In this document: positions 18,035 to 27,496 of the stretch, piece by piece
Layout of the letters: each line of letters starts with the position of its first letter
Position numbering within the stretch: position 1 is the first letter of the stretch
NCBI RefSeq assembly: GCF_031455195.1
Contig: NZ_JAVDSH010000004.1
Location: 310,001-374,000 of the forward strand
DNA from: Arthrobacter nitroguajacolicus_D
GTDB taxonomy: Bacteria > Actinomycetota > Actinomycetes > Actinomycetales > Micrococcaceae
Reading direction: 5' to 3'
DNA: 64,000 bases
Program-made: the position numbers and the translations under genes
Notes under the pieces: model-generated
The model's input: only the letters and a program-made list of their open reading frames with translations
What the model was told of the DNA's origin: nothing
The model's database searches: none

Positions 18035-18685
18035 CTACGAGCTCTTTCCGGGCTTGTTGACGATGATCCGCACCACGGTGGTGGGTTCCTCCAAAAGTTC
18101 CTGTCCGCAAACCACAACGGACGTTTCCACGCCACCAAGCTTGCGGATAACTTTCTTTGCCTTCTCTATCTCTTCGCCTGCGCTTCGGCCCTTAATGGCC
18201 ACCACTTCACCGCGACCATTCAAGAGTGGGATGGTCAGGCCGGCAAGGTTGCTCAGTGCCGATACTGCCCGCGCCGTAACGACGTCAGCGTCAACAAGGC
18301 CCACTGCCAGTTCAGCGCGGGTCCTCATGATGGTGACGTTGTCCAGGCCGAGATCATCCACTATCTCTTGGAGCCAAATGACGCGGCGCTCCAGGGGCTC
18401 AATCAAGGTAAGTTCGAGATCCGGCCGGGCAATTGCCAAGCAAAGACCCGGAAGGCCCGCACCGGACCCCACGTCGGCAACGTGACTGTCCATCGCAATG
18501 GCAGATTCGATGACTGCGCAGTTCAGGACGTGACGGCTCCACAAGCGAGGGATCTCGCGCGGACCGATCAGTCCCCGTTCGGTACCGGACGTAGCCAGGT
18601 GTTCGACATAGCGCTTGGCGAGATCCAGGCGCTCCCCAAAGATCTTCTCTGCCGCTTCCAGTTCAGCTGAGGTGATGTCAACCAT
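18035..18685 (-). CDS. rsmG: 16S rRNA (guanine527-N7)-methyltransferase RsmG
   Basis: RsmG methylates G527 of 16S rRNA in the 530 loop. The 216-residue protein has the SAM-binding motif VADVGSGAGLPGLCLAIARP near residues 69-88, preceded by the RLWSRHVLNC segment characteristic of GidB proteins. It stands in the conserved rnpA-yidC-khpB-rsmG-parA block. khpB ends 6 bases upstream of its ATG at 18685. Loss of this enzyme gives low-level streptomycin resistance in other bacteria, but nothing here suggests it is defective. Confidence 0.95.
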   Translation of the reverse strand: MVDITSAELEAAEKIFGERLDLAKRYVEHLATSGTERGLIGPREIPRLWSRHVLNCAVIESAIAMDSHVADVGSGAGLPGLCLAIARPDLELTLIEPLERRVIWLQEIVDDLGLDNVTIMRTRAELAVGLVDADVVTARAVSALSNLAGLTIPLLNGRGEVVAIKGRSAGEEIEKAKKVIRKLGGVETSVVVCGQELLEEPTTVVRIIVNKPGKSS

Positions 18686-18691
18686 GAGCTT

Positions 18692-19243
18692 CTAGTCAGC
18701 CGAGACTACGATGTGGCGACCAGCGCCTTCACCCTCGGATTCTGAAACCAGTCCGAGATCAGCGACGACGTCGTGGACGATCTTGCGTTCGTAAGCGCTC
18801 ATGGGTTCCAGGGCCACAGTCCCACCATCGGCCTTGACCTTGGCCACGGCATCCTCGGCGATCTGCTGGAGAACGCCGGCGCGCTCCTTGCGGTATCCGT
18901 TGATGTCCAGCACCAAGCGGGACCGGTTCTCGGTAGCGGACAGCACCGAGAGGCGCGCCAGTTCCTGCAGTGCTTCCAGCACCTCGCCGTCGCGGCCAAC
19001 GAGGCTGTCCAGGGCTGCGGACTCTTCGTCTGCGCCGATGGAGATGTAGGTACGCCCGTTGCGGACCTCAATGTCGATGTCGCCGTCGATGTCGGCGATG
19101 TCCAGGAGCTCCTCGAGGTAGTCGGCAGCGATGTCGCCTTCCTCTTCCAAGCGGCTGGCCGTCTTGGACTGGGTTTCTTCCTGGGAGTCGTCCTGGTCTT
19201 CAGTTACGGCGGTGGTAACTTCTTCGGTGCTCTCGGCAGACAT
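18692..19243 (-). CDS. khpB: RNA-binding protein KhpB (Jag family; KH and R3H domains)
   Basis: This 183-residue protein has an acidic N-terminal third, a KH-like domain (about 55-115) and a C-terminal R3H domain. The R3H segment contains MSAYERKIVHDVVADL near residues 148-163. The N-terminal Jag domain of firmicute homologs is absent, which is normal for actinobacteria. With KhpA it forms an RNA-binding pair that affects cell shape and division in other Gram-positives. Its ATG shares a base with the yidC stop (TAATG), so translation is coupled. Confidence 0.92.
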   Translation of the reverse strand: MSAESTEEVTTAVTEDQDDSQEETQSKTASRLEEEGDIAADYLEELLDIADIDGDIDIEVRNGRTYISIGADEESAALDSLVGRDGEVLEALQELARLSVLSATENRSRLVLDINGYRKERAGVLQQIAEDAVAKVKADGGTVALEPMSAYERKIVHDVVADLGLVSESEGEGAGRHIVVSAD

Positions 19244-20223
19244 TACTTCTTCTTCCTGTTCTTACGTTGTGGCTGGACGCGCTGGGCACGGGCTTCGGCG
19301 GCTGCAACCGCCGCAGCTTCGGCCTCGGCAGCGGCATCAGCGGCTGAAGTCTTCTTGCCACCCAACAGCGGCGGCAGGCCCTTCGCTGCGCGGCGCTCCT
19401 CGAGTGCCTTTGCAGCAGGTGAACCCGGGGTGGGCATGCGGCGGATGACGAAGAACTGCTGGCCCATGGTCCAGAGGTTGGTGGTGGTCCAGTAAATAAG
19501 GACACCAATCGGGAAGTTGATGCCACCGATACCGAACACGAGGGGCAGGATGTACAGCATCATCTTCTGCTGCCGCATGAACGGGCTGGCCATGGCCTCT
19601 TCGGACATGTTCTTGGCCATGATCTGCTTCTGCGTGATGAACTGCGAGGCAGTCATGGCAACGATCATGATGATGCTCAGAACCACTACGGAGACGTTTC
19701 CAGCACCACCGTGAAGCAGCGCGGAGGACAACGGGGCACCAAAGATGCTCGACTCATCGAATTCCACGACTTGCTGGGCACTCATGGCCCCAATGCCGTT
19801 GCCCGCGTTCTTGGCGCTCGAGATACCCGAAAGCACCTGGAACAGAGCGAAGAAGAAGGGCATTTGGATCAGCATCGGCAAACATGCCGAGAACGGGTTG
19901 GTCCCATGCTTCTTGTACATCGCCATCTGCTCCTGTGCCATGGCCTGGCGGGAGAGCTGGTCGGTTTTACCCTTGTACTTCGCCTGCAGCTTCTTCAGGT
20001 CCGGCTGCAGCAGCTGCATGCCGCGCTGCGCCTTGATCTGCTTGACGAACACAGGAATCAGGGCGGCGCGGATCACCAGCACGAGGCCAATGATGGACAG
20101 AGTCCAGGTCCAGCCATTAGCGGCGGGCAGGCCAATGAAGCTCAGTCCCTCGTGGAAGCCGACCATGATGATCGACACCAGCCACTTGAACGGGAACATG
20201 ATTGTCCCAAAGAAGTCATCCAT
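19243..20223 (-). CDS. yidC: Membrane protein insertase YidC
   Basis: YidC inserts and folds membrane proteins with or without SecYEG. The 326-residue protein has five or so membrane helices. The first lies near residues 10-30, and the charged cytoplasmic loop LKKLQAKYKGKTDQLSRQAM is near 75-95. The family segment NPFSACLPMLIQMPFFFALF follows, then three helices and a basic tail ending in RKNRKKK. It belongs to the Oxa1/SpoIIIJ short type, without the large proteobacterial periplasmic domain. It is followed by khpB with stop/start overlap. Confidence 0.95.
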   Translation of the reverse strand: MDDFFGTIMFPFKWLVSIIMVGFHEGLSFIGLPAANGWTWTLSIIGLVLVIRAALIPVFVKQIKAQRGMQLLQPDLKKLQAKYKGKTDQLSRQAMAQEQMAMYKKHGTNPFSACLPMLIQMPFFFALFQVLSGISSAKNAGNGIGAMSAQQVVEFDESSIFGAPLSSALLHGGAGNVSVVVLSIIMIVAMTASQFITQKQIMAKNMSEEAMASPFMRQQKMMLYILPLVFGIGGINFPIGVLIYWTTTNLWTMGQQFFVIRRMPTPGSPAAKALEERRAAKGLPPLLGGKKTSAADAAAEAEAAAVAAAEARAQRVQPQRKNRKKK

Positions 20224-20239
20224 TAGTTATCCCTATTCG

Positions 20240-20650
20240 TTAGGCCGCCGTGCGGCCTTCTTCATCAGCCTGAGCAGCCAGGAACTGGTCCGGGTTGTTC
20301 AGTACAACAATTGTGGGCGTCCGGCCTTCAGGCCAATGACGATGGCCGGCGGGGACATGGTCCACTCCACCGGCGTTCCACGGGTGGCATTTGGCGAGCC
20401 TCTTGGCTGCGAGCCAGCTACCCTTGACGGCGCCGTGCACCGTGACTGCTTCCAAGGCATACGCCGAGCAGGAGGGAAAGAAACGGCAAACCTGGCCGTA
20501 CAGGGGGGAGACGACCTTGCGGTACGCCTTCAGCAAAAGGATGAGGATGTTCCGGGGCAGCTCCCACAGGAAGATACCCACAGCTGCGGGCAGGCTCCTG
20601 TTTGAGGGCACAGTTGAGGAAGGAACGACGGCGGTGCTTATGTCATGCAC
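20240..20650 (-). CDS. yidD: Membrane protein insertion efficiency factor YidD
   Basis: YidD is a small membrane-associated factor linked to YidC function. The diagnostic motif is VCRFFPSCSAYALEAV followed by WLAAKRLAKCHPWNAGGVD. I chose the GTG at 20650, which overlaps the rnpA stop and has AAGGGA 6-7 bases upstream, giving 136 residues. A longer frame from 20713 lies inside rnpA and is unlikely. The C-terminus beyond the YidD core is about 40 residues longer than the minimal family length. Confidence 0.9.
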   Translation of the reverse strand: MHDISTAVVPSSTVPSNRSLPAAVGIFLWELPRNILILLLKAYRKVVSPLYGQVCRFFPSCSAYALEAVTVHGAVKGSWLAAKRLAKCHPWNAGGVDHVPAGHRHWPEGRTPTIVVLNNPDQFLAAQADEEGRTAA

Positions 20651-21053
20651 GCGGTGTCCCTTCCGTAGTGGTGCCGTTGCGGTCCGGCGAAGCGTTGCGT
20701 GGATTGGAGCCACCCAGTCGCTTCGTCGTCACTGCCAGTGCGGCGTTGTAGTCCGAGAGCAACTGCTCCCAGCTGGCAGATGCAGCTGCGGGCAGAGCCC
20801 GGACCACCACCGCCAGGCCAGTTCCATGCGTGTGCAAGGAAAGTGCGCCTGCTTCTCTCAGTCTCCTCTTAACGAGGTTCCTGGTCACAGCGTTCCCGAC
20901 GGCTTTGGAGACAATGAAGCCGATTCGACTCGGCTCCCCGGCCCCAATAGAGGCCGTATATAACACTAAGTTCCGGCGTCCATTGCGGACGCCGGAACGT
21001 ACAGTTGTTGAAAAGTCGGTAGACGTCCGCAGACGGTTAGGGGTGGCTAGCAC
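20643..21053 (-). CDS. rnpA: Ribonuclease P protein component
   Basis: This is the protein subunit of RNase P, which matures tRNA 5' ends. The 136-residue basic protein has the family signature region GFIVSKAVGNAVTRNLVKRR (about 47-66, the RNR motif). It lies between rpmH and yidD, as in nearly all bacteria. It shares its last bases with the yidD start. A tail of about 25 residues after the core domain is variable among relatives. Confidence 0.95.
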   Translation of the reverse strand: MLATPNRLRTSTDFSTTVRSGVRNGRRNLVLYTASIGAGEPSRIGFIVSKAVGNAVTRNLVKRRLREAGALSLHTHGTGLAVVVRALPAAASASWEQLLSDYNAALAVTTKRLGGSNPRNASPDRNGTTTEGTPRA

Positions 21054-21094
21054 CGTCGAACCCGCAAAAAGACCCTGACCGACAAGTCAGTTAT

Positions 21095-21232
21095 TTACGC
21101 CGACAGTTCGACGCGGCCCTTGCCGCGACGGGCAGCCAGGATGGCGCGGCCGGCACGGGTGCGCATACGAAGGCGGAAGCCGTGCTTCTTGGCCCGACGG
21201 CGGTTATTCGGCTGAAAAGTCCGCTTGCTCAC
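21095..21232 (-). CDS. rpmH: Ribosomal protein L34
   Basis: This 45-residue, highly basic protein starts SKRTFQPNNRRRAKKHGF after the GTG at 21232 and ends RRGKGRVELSA, matching bL34 throughout. It is the first gene of the leftward rpmH-rnpA-yidD-yidC-khpB-rsmG-parAB series and is divergent from dnaA across the left part of oriC. Confidence 0.97.
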   Translation of the reverse strand: MSKRTFQPNNRRRAKKHGFRLRMRTRAGRAILAARRGKGRVELSA

Positions 21233-21696
21233 GTTAGTTACTCCAGTGGATCAAAGGTGCGCCCACCCGATCAAAAAAGGGGAAGAACTGGCCGACGCTA
21301 AGTTTTGTATGTGCCGCCGCCGTTGCCTCCCGCACGATGAACGTACGGACTTACAACTGATCTCAAAAGCGGACACAAAGGACTTCACAACGTTAGGGCA
21401 AAAAGGGACCCACAGTCAAACCGGCAGCCTGCCGCGCAAGTATCCACAGCTGTGTCCAGACTTTGTTCGCAGCCTGTGGATGAAGTGGCTCACAGGCCGA
21501 ATTCCGGAACCACAACGGTGTAATTATCCACAGGCAACTTCCCAGCTATCTTCTAGCGATTTCATCCCCTAGAGTGGCTCAGTAGCCCAATGTCCACCCG
21601 CTGTGTATAACTCTGTGGATTATCGCCCAGAACAGCGCCGCCGGAGTGACTTCGGCTGCCAGCAACGCCGGCAAGCAAGTATTTAGGAACTGATTG
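21233..21696. other. oriC: oriC left part: rpmH-dnaA intergenic with DnaA boxes
   Basis: The 464-bp gap holds GTATCCACA (21440), TGTGGATGA (21475, degenerate), TTATCCACA (21524), TGTGTATAA (21602) and TGTGGATTA (21614), in both orientations. It must also contain the divergent rpmH and dnaA promoters. DnaA sites upstream of dnaA commonly autoregulate it. Boxes here are sparser than in the dnaA-dnaN gap. Confidence 0.85.
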
Positions 21697-23115
21697 ATGA
21701 CAGTAGACGAAGCCAACCACGCCAACACTGTCGGAAGTTCCTGGCGCAGGGTGCTGAGCCTCATGGAGCAGGACGACCGGGTTTCACCCCGTCAGCGCGG
21801 TTTCGTCATCCTCGCCCAGGCCCAGGGACTCATCGGTTCCACTCTGCTGGTAGCCGTTCCCAATGAGCTCACCCGCGAAGTCCTCCAGACGCAGGTCAAG
21901 GACGCCCTGGACGATGCCCTCCGCAGCGTGTTCTCGGACGACATCCGTTGCGCCATCGACGTAGACACTGATCTGGTGCCCGTGCACGCGGAGCCGGAAC
22001 CCGTCGTCGAGCTTTCCGCGGTGTCCGACTTCGCCGAGCCGAAGCCGCAACCGACTCCGCCGAGCACTTCGCATGAGTTCGGCCGCCTGAATCCGAAGTA
22101 CATCTTCGATACCTTCGTGATCGGTTCCTCGAACCGTTTTGCGCACGCGGCCGCCGTCGCTGTTGCCGAAGCGCCCGCCAAGGCCTACAACCCGCTGTTC
22201 ATCTACGGGGACTCGGGCCTGGGCAAGACCCACCTGCTGCACGCCATCGGCCACTATGCCCGCCGGCTCTACAGCGGAATCCGTGTCCGCTACGTGAACT
22301 CCGAGGAGTTCACGAACGACTTCATCAACTCCATTCGTGACGATGAGGGCACCAGCTTCAAGACCACGTATCGCAACGTCGACGTGCTCTTGATCGATGA
22401 CATCCAGTTCCTGGCGGGCAAGGACCGGACCCAGGAAGAGTTCTTCCACACGTTCAACGCCCTGCACAACGCCAACAAGCAGGTTGTCATCACCTCCGAC
22501 CAGCCGCCCAAGATGCTGGCCGGCTTCGAAGACCGTATGACGTCGCGCTTCGAATGGGGCCTGCTGACGGACATCCAGCCGCCGGAGCTTGAGACCCGTA
22601 TCGCCATCCTCCGCAAGAAGGGCCTCAGCGAGGGCCTGTCAGCGCCGGACGACGCCCTGGAGTACATCGCTTCGAAGATTTCCAGCAACATCCGCGAACT
22701 TGAGGGCGCCTTGATCCGCGTCACTGCGTTTGCGAGCCTCAACCGCCAGCCGGTTGACGTTGCCCTCGCCGAGATGGTCCTCAAGGACCTCATTACGGAT
22801 GACGGCGCCCAGGAAATCACGGCGAAGCAAATCCTCGACCAGACGGCGGACTACTTCAAGCTCAGCATGGAAGAGCTTTGCAGCAAGTCCCGTACACGGA
22901 CACTGGTGACAGCCCGGCAGATCGCCATGTACCTCTGCCGGGAGCTGACTGACATGTCCCTGCCCAAGATCGGCCAGGAGCTGGGCGGCCGCGACCACAC
23001 CACAGTGATCCACGCGGACCGCAAGATCCGTGAGCTGATGGCTGAGCGTCGTGTGATTTACAACCAGGTCACCGAACTGACCAACCGCATCAAGCAGCAG
23101 CAGCGCGACTCCTGA
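21697..23115 (+). CDS. dnaA: Chromosomal replication initiator DnaA
   Basis: DnaA binds DnaA boxes and melts the origin. The 472-residue protein has domain I at residues 12-85. A short domain II linker of about 40 residues follows, then the AAA+ domain with Walker A GDSGLGKTH at 171-179 and Walker B VLLIDDIQFLAG. The DNA-binding domain IV has the signature GGRDHTTVIHADRKIREL near 432. I start at the ATG at 21697; a TTG directly before it (21694) would add one residue. The linker is much shorter than in Streptomyces DnaA. It is divergent from rpmH. Confidence 0.97.
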   Translation: MTVDEANHANTVGSSWRRVLSLMEQDDRVSPRQRGFVILAQAQGLIGSTLLVAVPNELTREVLQTQVKDALDDALRSVFSDDIRCAIDVDTDLVPVHAEPEPVVELSAVSDFAEPKPQPTPPSTSHEFGRLNPKYIFDTFVIGSSNRFAHAAAVAVAEAPAKAYNPLFIYGDSGLGKTHLLHAIGHYARRLYSGIRVRYVNSEEFTNDFINSIRDDEGTSFKTTYRNVDVLLIDDIQFLAGKDRTQEEFFHTFNALHNANKQVVITSDQPPKMLAGFEDRMTSRFEWGLLTDIQPPELETRIAILRKKGLSEGLSAPDDALEYIASKISSNIRELEGALIRVTAFASLNRQPVDVALAEMVLKDLITDDGAQEITAKQILDQTADYFKLSMEELCSKSRTRTLVTARQIAMYLCRELTDMSLPKIGQELGGRDHTTVIHADRKIRELMAERRVIYNQVTELTNRIKQQQRDS

Positions 23116-23678
23116 ATCCACATCGCGACCGCCACTACATACCTTATTAACAGGTGCATGTGGATAAGCCTGTGGATACTTAAGGGGACAAGCGTGCTTA
23201 ATGGGCTTAAAACCCTTAAGCCGCCTGTGGATCGTTAAAAACGGTCCTGGGAGTTGTCCCCATCCACACCCTGTTTAAAACCCAGTTAACGCACACTCCG
23301 TGAACAGGGCTTAACCGCGGAACTGCGCGGCGAGATGGGGTTATCCACAGTTTCCACAGCAGTTATTAACACTACGAATCCCAAAAAATTGAAATCCCTC
23401 AAATAACAATCTCGTTCTGCCACACTCCGAGCCCGGCCAACGGCCAGGCCGAGGCCAGCCTGCGGCTGTCCACATACGAGGGGTCCGGCCGATCGGGGAT
23501 GGGTTAATCGCGGATCTTCCGGCTAAGCTGTCAGCAGCGCTCCCATCCTCGGGTCTGTTTGTAGTTCGCTCAGTGCGGACCATGCAGGTTCCGGTGCGGG
23601 AGTGCGGAGATTTAGCGGCTTCCAAGCAGGAATCCGCAGCTACTACATGGCAGCAGCAATGAAAGGCGGCACCCCTCC
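23116..23678. other. oriC: oriC main part: dnaA-dnaN intergenic
   Basis: The 563-bp non-coding interval has DnaA boxes or close variants at TGTGGATAA 23159, TGTGGATAC 23171, TGTGGATCG 23226, TTGTCCCCA 23254, TTATCCACA 23341, GTTTCCACA 23350 and CTGTCCACA 23466. The AT-richest piece, 23364-23412 (containing ATTAAC, AAAAAATTGAAA and AAATAACAAT), is a candidate unwinding element. Several TTAA-containing words (23144-23300) are interspersed. This is the expected actinobacterial origin location. Confidence 0.9.
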
Positions 23679-24803
23679 GTGAAGTTCAGAGTCGACCGCG
23701 ACGTCCTGGCAGAAGCCGTTACGTGGACCGCGCGATCGTTGTCTCCGCGGCCGCCTGTTCCGGTGCTTTCCGGCCTCCTCCTCAAAGCCGAGGCGGGAAC
23801 CGTAAGTCTGTCGAGCTTCGATTACGAGACGTCGGCGCGCCTGGAAATCCCGGCAGACATCGCTGTTGAGGGCACCATCCTGGTATCCGGGCGCTTGTTG
23901 GCTGACATTTGCCGAAGCCTCCCCTCCGCACCGGTCGAGGTGGAAACCGATGGCAGCAAAGTCACACTGACCTGCCGCCGAAGCAGCTTCCACCTGGCCA
24001 CCATGCCCGAATCCGAATACCCGGCCTTGCCGGCTTTGCCGGCAATCAGCGGCACATTGCCTGGTGACGCTTTTGCGCAAGCCGTTTCGCAGGTCATCAT
24101 CGCTGCAAGCAAGGACGACACCTTGCCGATCCTCACCGGCGTACGTATGGAGATCGAAGACGATCTGATCACGCTCCTCGCCACAGACCGTTACCGCCTC
24201 GCGATGCGCGAAGTTCCCTGGAAGCCTGTTACTCCGGGAATTTCCACCAGCGCACTGGTTAAGTCCAAAACCCTGAACGAGGTTGCCAAGACCCTCGGTG
24301 GCAGCGGCGACATCAACCTCGCCCTCGCGGACGATGACAGCCGCCTGATCGGCTTCGAAAGTGGAGGACGTACCACCACGTCACTTCTGGTGGACGGCGA
24401 CTACCCCAAGATCCGTTCCCTTTTCCCGGATTCCACCCCGATCCACGCGACAGTCCAGACCCAGGAACTCGTCGAGGCCGTACGCCGTGTATCGCTCGTT
24501 GCTGAACGGAACACTCCGGTCCGGCTCGCCTTCACCCAAGGTCTGCTGAACCTCGACGCAGGTACGGGCGAGGATGCGCAGGCTTCGGAAGAGCTCGAAG
24601 CCCAGCTTTCCGGCGAGGACATTACCGTTGCGTTCAACCCGCACTACCTGGTTGAGGGCCTGAGCGTTATTGAGACCAAGTACGTTCGCTTCTCGTTCAC
24701 CACAGCTCCCAAACCGGCCATGATCACAGCCCAAGTTGAGGCTGACGGCGAAGACCAGGACGACTACCGGTACCTCGTGATGCCGGTCCGCCTGCCCAAC
24801 TAG
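23679..24803 (+). CDS. dnaN: DNA polymerase III beta subunit (sliding clamp)
   Basis: This is the ring-shaped processivity clamp. The 374-residue length fits three repeated clamp domains of about 120 residues each. The start MKFRVDRDVLAEAVTWTARS (GTG at 23679) and the C-terminal YLVMPVRLPN, which forms part of the hydrophobic partner-binding cleft, are typical. It follows oriC and leads the rightward block with gnd, recF and dciA. Confidence 0.97.
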   Translation: MKFRVDRDVLAEAVTWTARSLSPRPPVPVLSGLLLKAEAGTVSLSSFDYETSARLEIPADIAVEGTILVSGRLLADICRSLPSAPVEVETDGSKVTLTCRRSSFHLATMPESEYPALPALPAISGTLPGDAFAQAVSQVIIAASKDDTLPILTGVRMEIEDDLITLLATDRYRLAMREVPWKPVTPGISTSALVKSKTLNEVAKTLGGSGDINLALADDDSRLIGFESGGRTTTSLLVDGDYPKIRSLFPDSTPIHATVQTQELVEAVRRVSLVAERNTPVRLAFTQGLLNLDAGTGEDAQASEELEAQLSGEDITVAFNPHYLVEGLSVIETKYVRFSFTTAPKPAMITAQVEADGEDQDDYRYLVMPVRLPN

Positions 24804-24852
24804 CAGGCACTCCGGACACGTCAACCCACCTTCCCAGAAAAGAGTTCACACT

Positions 24853-25737
24853 GTGCACATCGGACTGATCGGCCTTGGAAAAATGGGTTTCAACATGCGG
24901 GAACGCATGCGGAACGGCGGCATCGAGGTCACAGGTTTCGACCGCAATCCGGACATCACGGATGTTACTTCCGTAGATGAACTCATCGCGGCTTTGCCCA
25001 CCCCGCGGCTGGTGTGGGTGATGGTCCCGTCAGGTGCCATCACGGATGCTGTGGTCACAGAGCTTGGTGAAAAGCTCAGCCCCGGTGACATGGTGATTGA
25101 CGGCGGAAACTCACGTTTCACCGAGGACCAGAAGCACGCCGCGGCACTCGCTGAAAAGAACATCCGTTTTGCGGACTGCGGTGTTTCCGGTGGCGTTTGG
25201 GGCCTGCAGAACGGCTACGGCCTCATGGCCGGCGGTGCGGACGAAGACATTGAACTGGCCATGCCTGTTTTTGATGCCCTCCGCCCTGAAGGCGAACGCG
25301 CCGACAGCTTCGTCCACGTCGGCGGTGTTGGGGCAGGTCATTACGCCAAAATGGTCCACAACGGCATCGAATACGGCCTCATGCAGGCTTACGCCGAGGG
25401 CTATGAATTGCTCGCGGCCAAGGACATCGTGAAGGATCTTCCGGGAACTTTCCGTGCATGGCAGAAGGGAACGGTTGTCCGCTCCTGGCTCCTGGACCTC
25501 ATGGTCAAAGCCCTTGACGAAGATCCAGGCCTGGCCTCGATCGACGATTACGTGGAGGACTCCGGCGAGGGTAGGTGGACCGTGGAAGAGGCCATAGCCA
25601 ACGCGGTACCGGCCCCAGCCATTACTGCTGCACTGTTCGCCCGGTTTGCTTCCCGGGAAGACAACTCGCCAGCGATGAAAATGGTTTCCGCACTGCGTCA
25701 TCAGTTCGGTGGACACGCCACCCGTCCGGCCAGTTAA
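24853..25737 (+). CDS. gnd: 6-phosphogluconate dehydrogenase, decarboxylating (short form)
   Basis: The enzyme oxidises 6-phosphogluconate to ribulose 5-phosphate in the pentose phosphate pathway. The 294-residue protein has the dinucleotide site IGLIGLGKMGFNMRERM near residue 2. It also has the substrate motif DCGVSGGVWGLQNGYGLMAGG (about 112-132), and the catalytic region GAGHYAKMVHNGIEYG contains the active-site lysine and histidine. The length is that of the compact GndA/YqeC type rather than the 470-residue enzyme. It sits between dnaN and recF, a placement common in actinobacteria. The start is the GTG at 24853. Confidence 0.93.
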   Translation: MHIGLIGLGKMGFNMRERMRNGGIEVTGFDRNPDITDVTSVDELIAALPTPRLVWVMVPSGAITDAVVTELGEKLSPGDMVIDGGNSRFTEDQKHAAALAEKNIRFADCGVSGGVWGLQNGYGLMAGGADEDIELAMPVFDALRPEGERADSFVHVGGVGAGHYAKMVHNGIEYGLMQAYAEGYELLAAKDIVKDLPGTFRAWQKGTVVRSWLLDLMVKALDEDPGLASIDDYVEDSGEGRWTVEEAIANAVPAPAITAALFARFASREDNSPAMKMVSALRHQFGGHATRPAS

Positions 25738-25761
25738 GGCCGCTGGAGCCCTGCAAACGGC

Positions 25762-26955
25762 GTGTATCTCGAACATCTTTCACTGACGGATTTCCGCAGT
25801 TACGCACAAGTTGACCTGAAGCTCGGCCCAGGTGTGACCGTACTGGTGGGTTCCAACGGGATCGGCAAGACCAACCTGATGGAGGCCATCGGGTACCTTG
25901 CCACGCTAAGCTCGCACCGCGTGAGCACAGATGGTCCGCTGCTGCGCTTCGGCACTGAGCGGGCCATGGTCCGGGCGAGGCTTGTCCGCGGCGAGCAGTC
26001 CACCGTTATCGAGCTCGAAATCAACGCCGGCCGCGCTAATCGGGGCCGCATCAACCGCAGCAACCCGGTCCGTGCGCGCGACATCCTGGGCATCTGCCAA
26101 ACAGTACTTTTCGCTCCAGAGGACTTGGCGCTGGTGAAGGGTGATCCTTCGAACCGCCGCCGATTCCTTGATGAGCTCTTGGTGAGCCTTGTTCCACGGC
26201 ATGCTGCCACACGCAGCGACTACGACCGCGTCCTCAAACAACGCAACGCGCTCCTGAAGTCAGCCCGGACGGGTAAGTTCACCGCGGGACACGAAGCAAC
26301 CCTGGATGTTTGGGACCAGCACATGGCCCGGGCCGGTGCCGAACTCCTGCACGCCCGCCTTGAACTCGTGGAGCGGCTCCGCCCTCACCTCAACAATGCC
26401 TACGCGCAGCTGACTGACGGAACCAAGGAAGCCGGTGCCATCTACCGTTCCACGCTCCAGGACATACTGGACGACGACGGCGGCTCGGCAGACCGCGCAA
26501 CGGAACCGTCGTCGTCGGCCGAGGACCTTCGGGTGCTGTCCGTGGACGAGCTCACCGAACGGTACATCCAGGCTTTCGCTGCGTCGAGGAAGAAGGAACT
26601 GGAACGGGGGATCTCCTTGGTGGGGCCGCACCGGGACGAGCTGGAACTCGTTTTGGGCCAAGCGCCCGCGAAGGGGTACGCCTCCCATGGCGAGACCTGG
26701 TCCATGTGCCTTTCCCTGAGGCTTGCCTCCTACTACGTCATGCTGGACGACTCCCGCACGGGCGGGACCGCGCCGATCCTTATCCTGGACGATGTCTTTG
26801 CCGAACTTGATGTTCAACGGCGGCGTAAACTGGCTGCAATAGTGGCCGGCGCCGAGCAGGTGCTGGTGACGGCCGCCGTCGACGCCGATATTCCTGAGGA
26901 GCTGGCCGGACGGCGCGTTACCGTTGTTCCGGGAGGCATCGATGGCGAAGGATAG
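25762..26955 (+). CDS. recF: DNA replication/repair protein RecF
   Basis: RecF is an SMC-like ATPase that helps load RecA at gaps. The 397-residue protein has Walker A VGSNGIGKTNLMEAIGYL near residues 31-48, the signature-like region near MCLSLRLASY and Walker B ILILDDVFAELD near residue 337. The GTG at 25762 gives the standard start YLEHLSLTDFRSY. Its end overlaps dciA by 14 bases. Confidence 0.95.
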   Translation: MYLEHLSLTDFRSYAQVDLKLGPGVTVLVGSNGIGKTNLMEAIGYLATLSSHRVSTDGPLLRFGTERAMVRARLVRGEQSTVIELEINAGRANRGRINRSNPVRARDILGICQTVLFAPEDLALVKGDPSNRRRFLDELLVSLVPRHAATRSDYDRVLKQRNALLKSARTGKFTAGHEATLDVWDQHMARAGAELLHARLELVERLRPHLNNAYAQLTDGTKEAGAIYRSTLQDILDDDGGSADRATEPSSSAEDLRVLSVDELTERYIQAFAASRKKELERGISLVGPHRDELELVLGQAPAKGYASHGETWSMCLSLRLASYYVMLDDSRTGGTAPILILDDVFAELDVQRRRKLAAIVAGAEQVLVTAAVDADIPEELAGRRVTVVPGGIDGEG

Positions 26956-27496
26956 CGCGGACGGACTCCAGCCCGGCCGGGATCCCGACGAAATTGACGC
27001 GGCCCAAGCAGCGCTGAACCGCATGCGCGAGGCTGCTGCCGCCCGTGGCGAAGTAAGGCAGCGCGCTCCCCGCCCCGGATCAGCCCCCCAACGCAAAGGC
27101 CTCCGCAATACGAGGGGTTTCACCCAATTCCATGGCAGCGGCCGGGATCCTTTGGGCCTGGGCAAGGTTGTCGGGCGCTTGGTGGCTGAGCGGGGATGGA
27201 CGTCACCGGTTGCCGTAGGGTCCGTGATGGCTGAATGGGAAACTTTGGTTGGTCCGGACATCTCGTCCCATTGCACCCCCGAGAGTTTCACGGACACCAC
27301 GCTTCACGTCCGCTGCGACTCCACCGCATGGGCCACCCAACTGCGGCTGCTCAGTTCAAGCCTGCTTGAGATGTTCAGGAATGAACTGGGCGAAGGCGTA
27401 GTAACAAGCATCCACGTCCTGGGTCCATCGGCTCCAAGCTGGCGAAAAGGCGGGCGAAGCGTCAACGGACGCGGCCCCAGGGACACGTACGGCTAA
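26942..27496 (+). CDS. dciA: DciA family protein (DUF721), putative helicase-loading factor
   Basis: This 184-residue protein has a variable N-terminal region and a C-terminal DUF721 domain (about 70-160) that contains VGSVMAEWETLVGPDISSHC and VRCDSTAWATQLRLLSSSLL. DciA interacts with the replicative helicase in bacteria that lack DnaC or DnaI, which fits the position between recF and gyrB. I use the ATG at 26942 inside the recF end; an upstream in-frame start at 26924 would lie deeper in recF. Confidence 0.88.
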   Translation: MAKDSADGLQPGRDPDEIDAAQAALNRMREAAAARGEVRQRAPRPGSAPQRKGLRNTRGFTQFHGSGRDPLGLGKVVGRLVAERGWTSPVAVGSVMAEWETLVGPDISSHCTPESFTDTTLHVRCDSTAWATQLRLLSSSLLEMFRNELGEGVVTSIHVLGPSAPSWRKGGRSVNGRGPRDTYG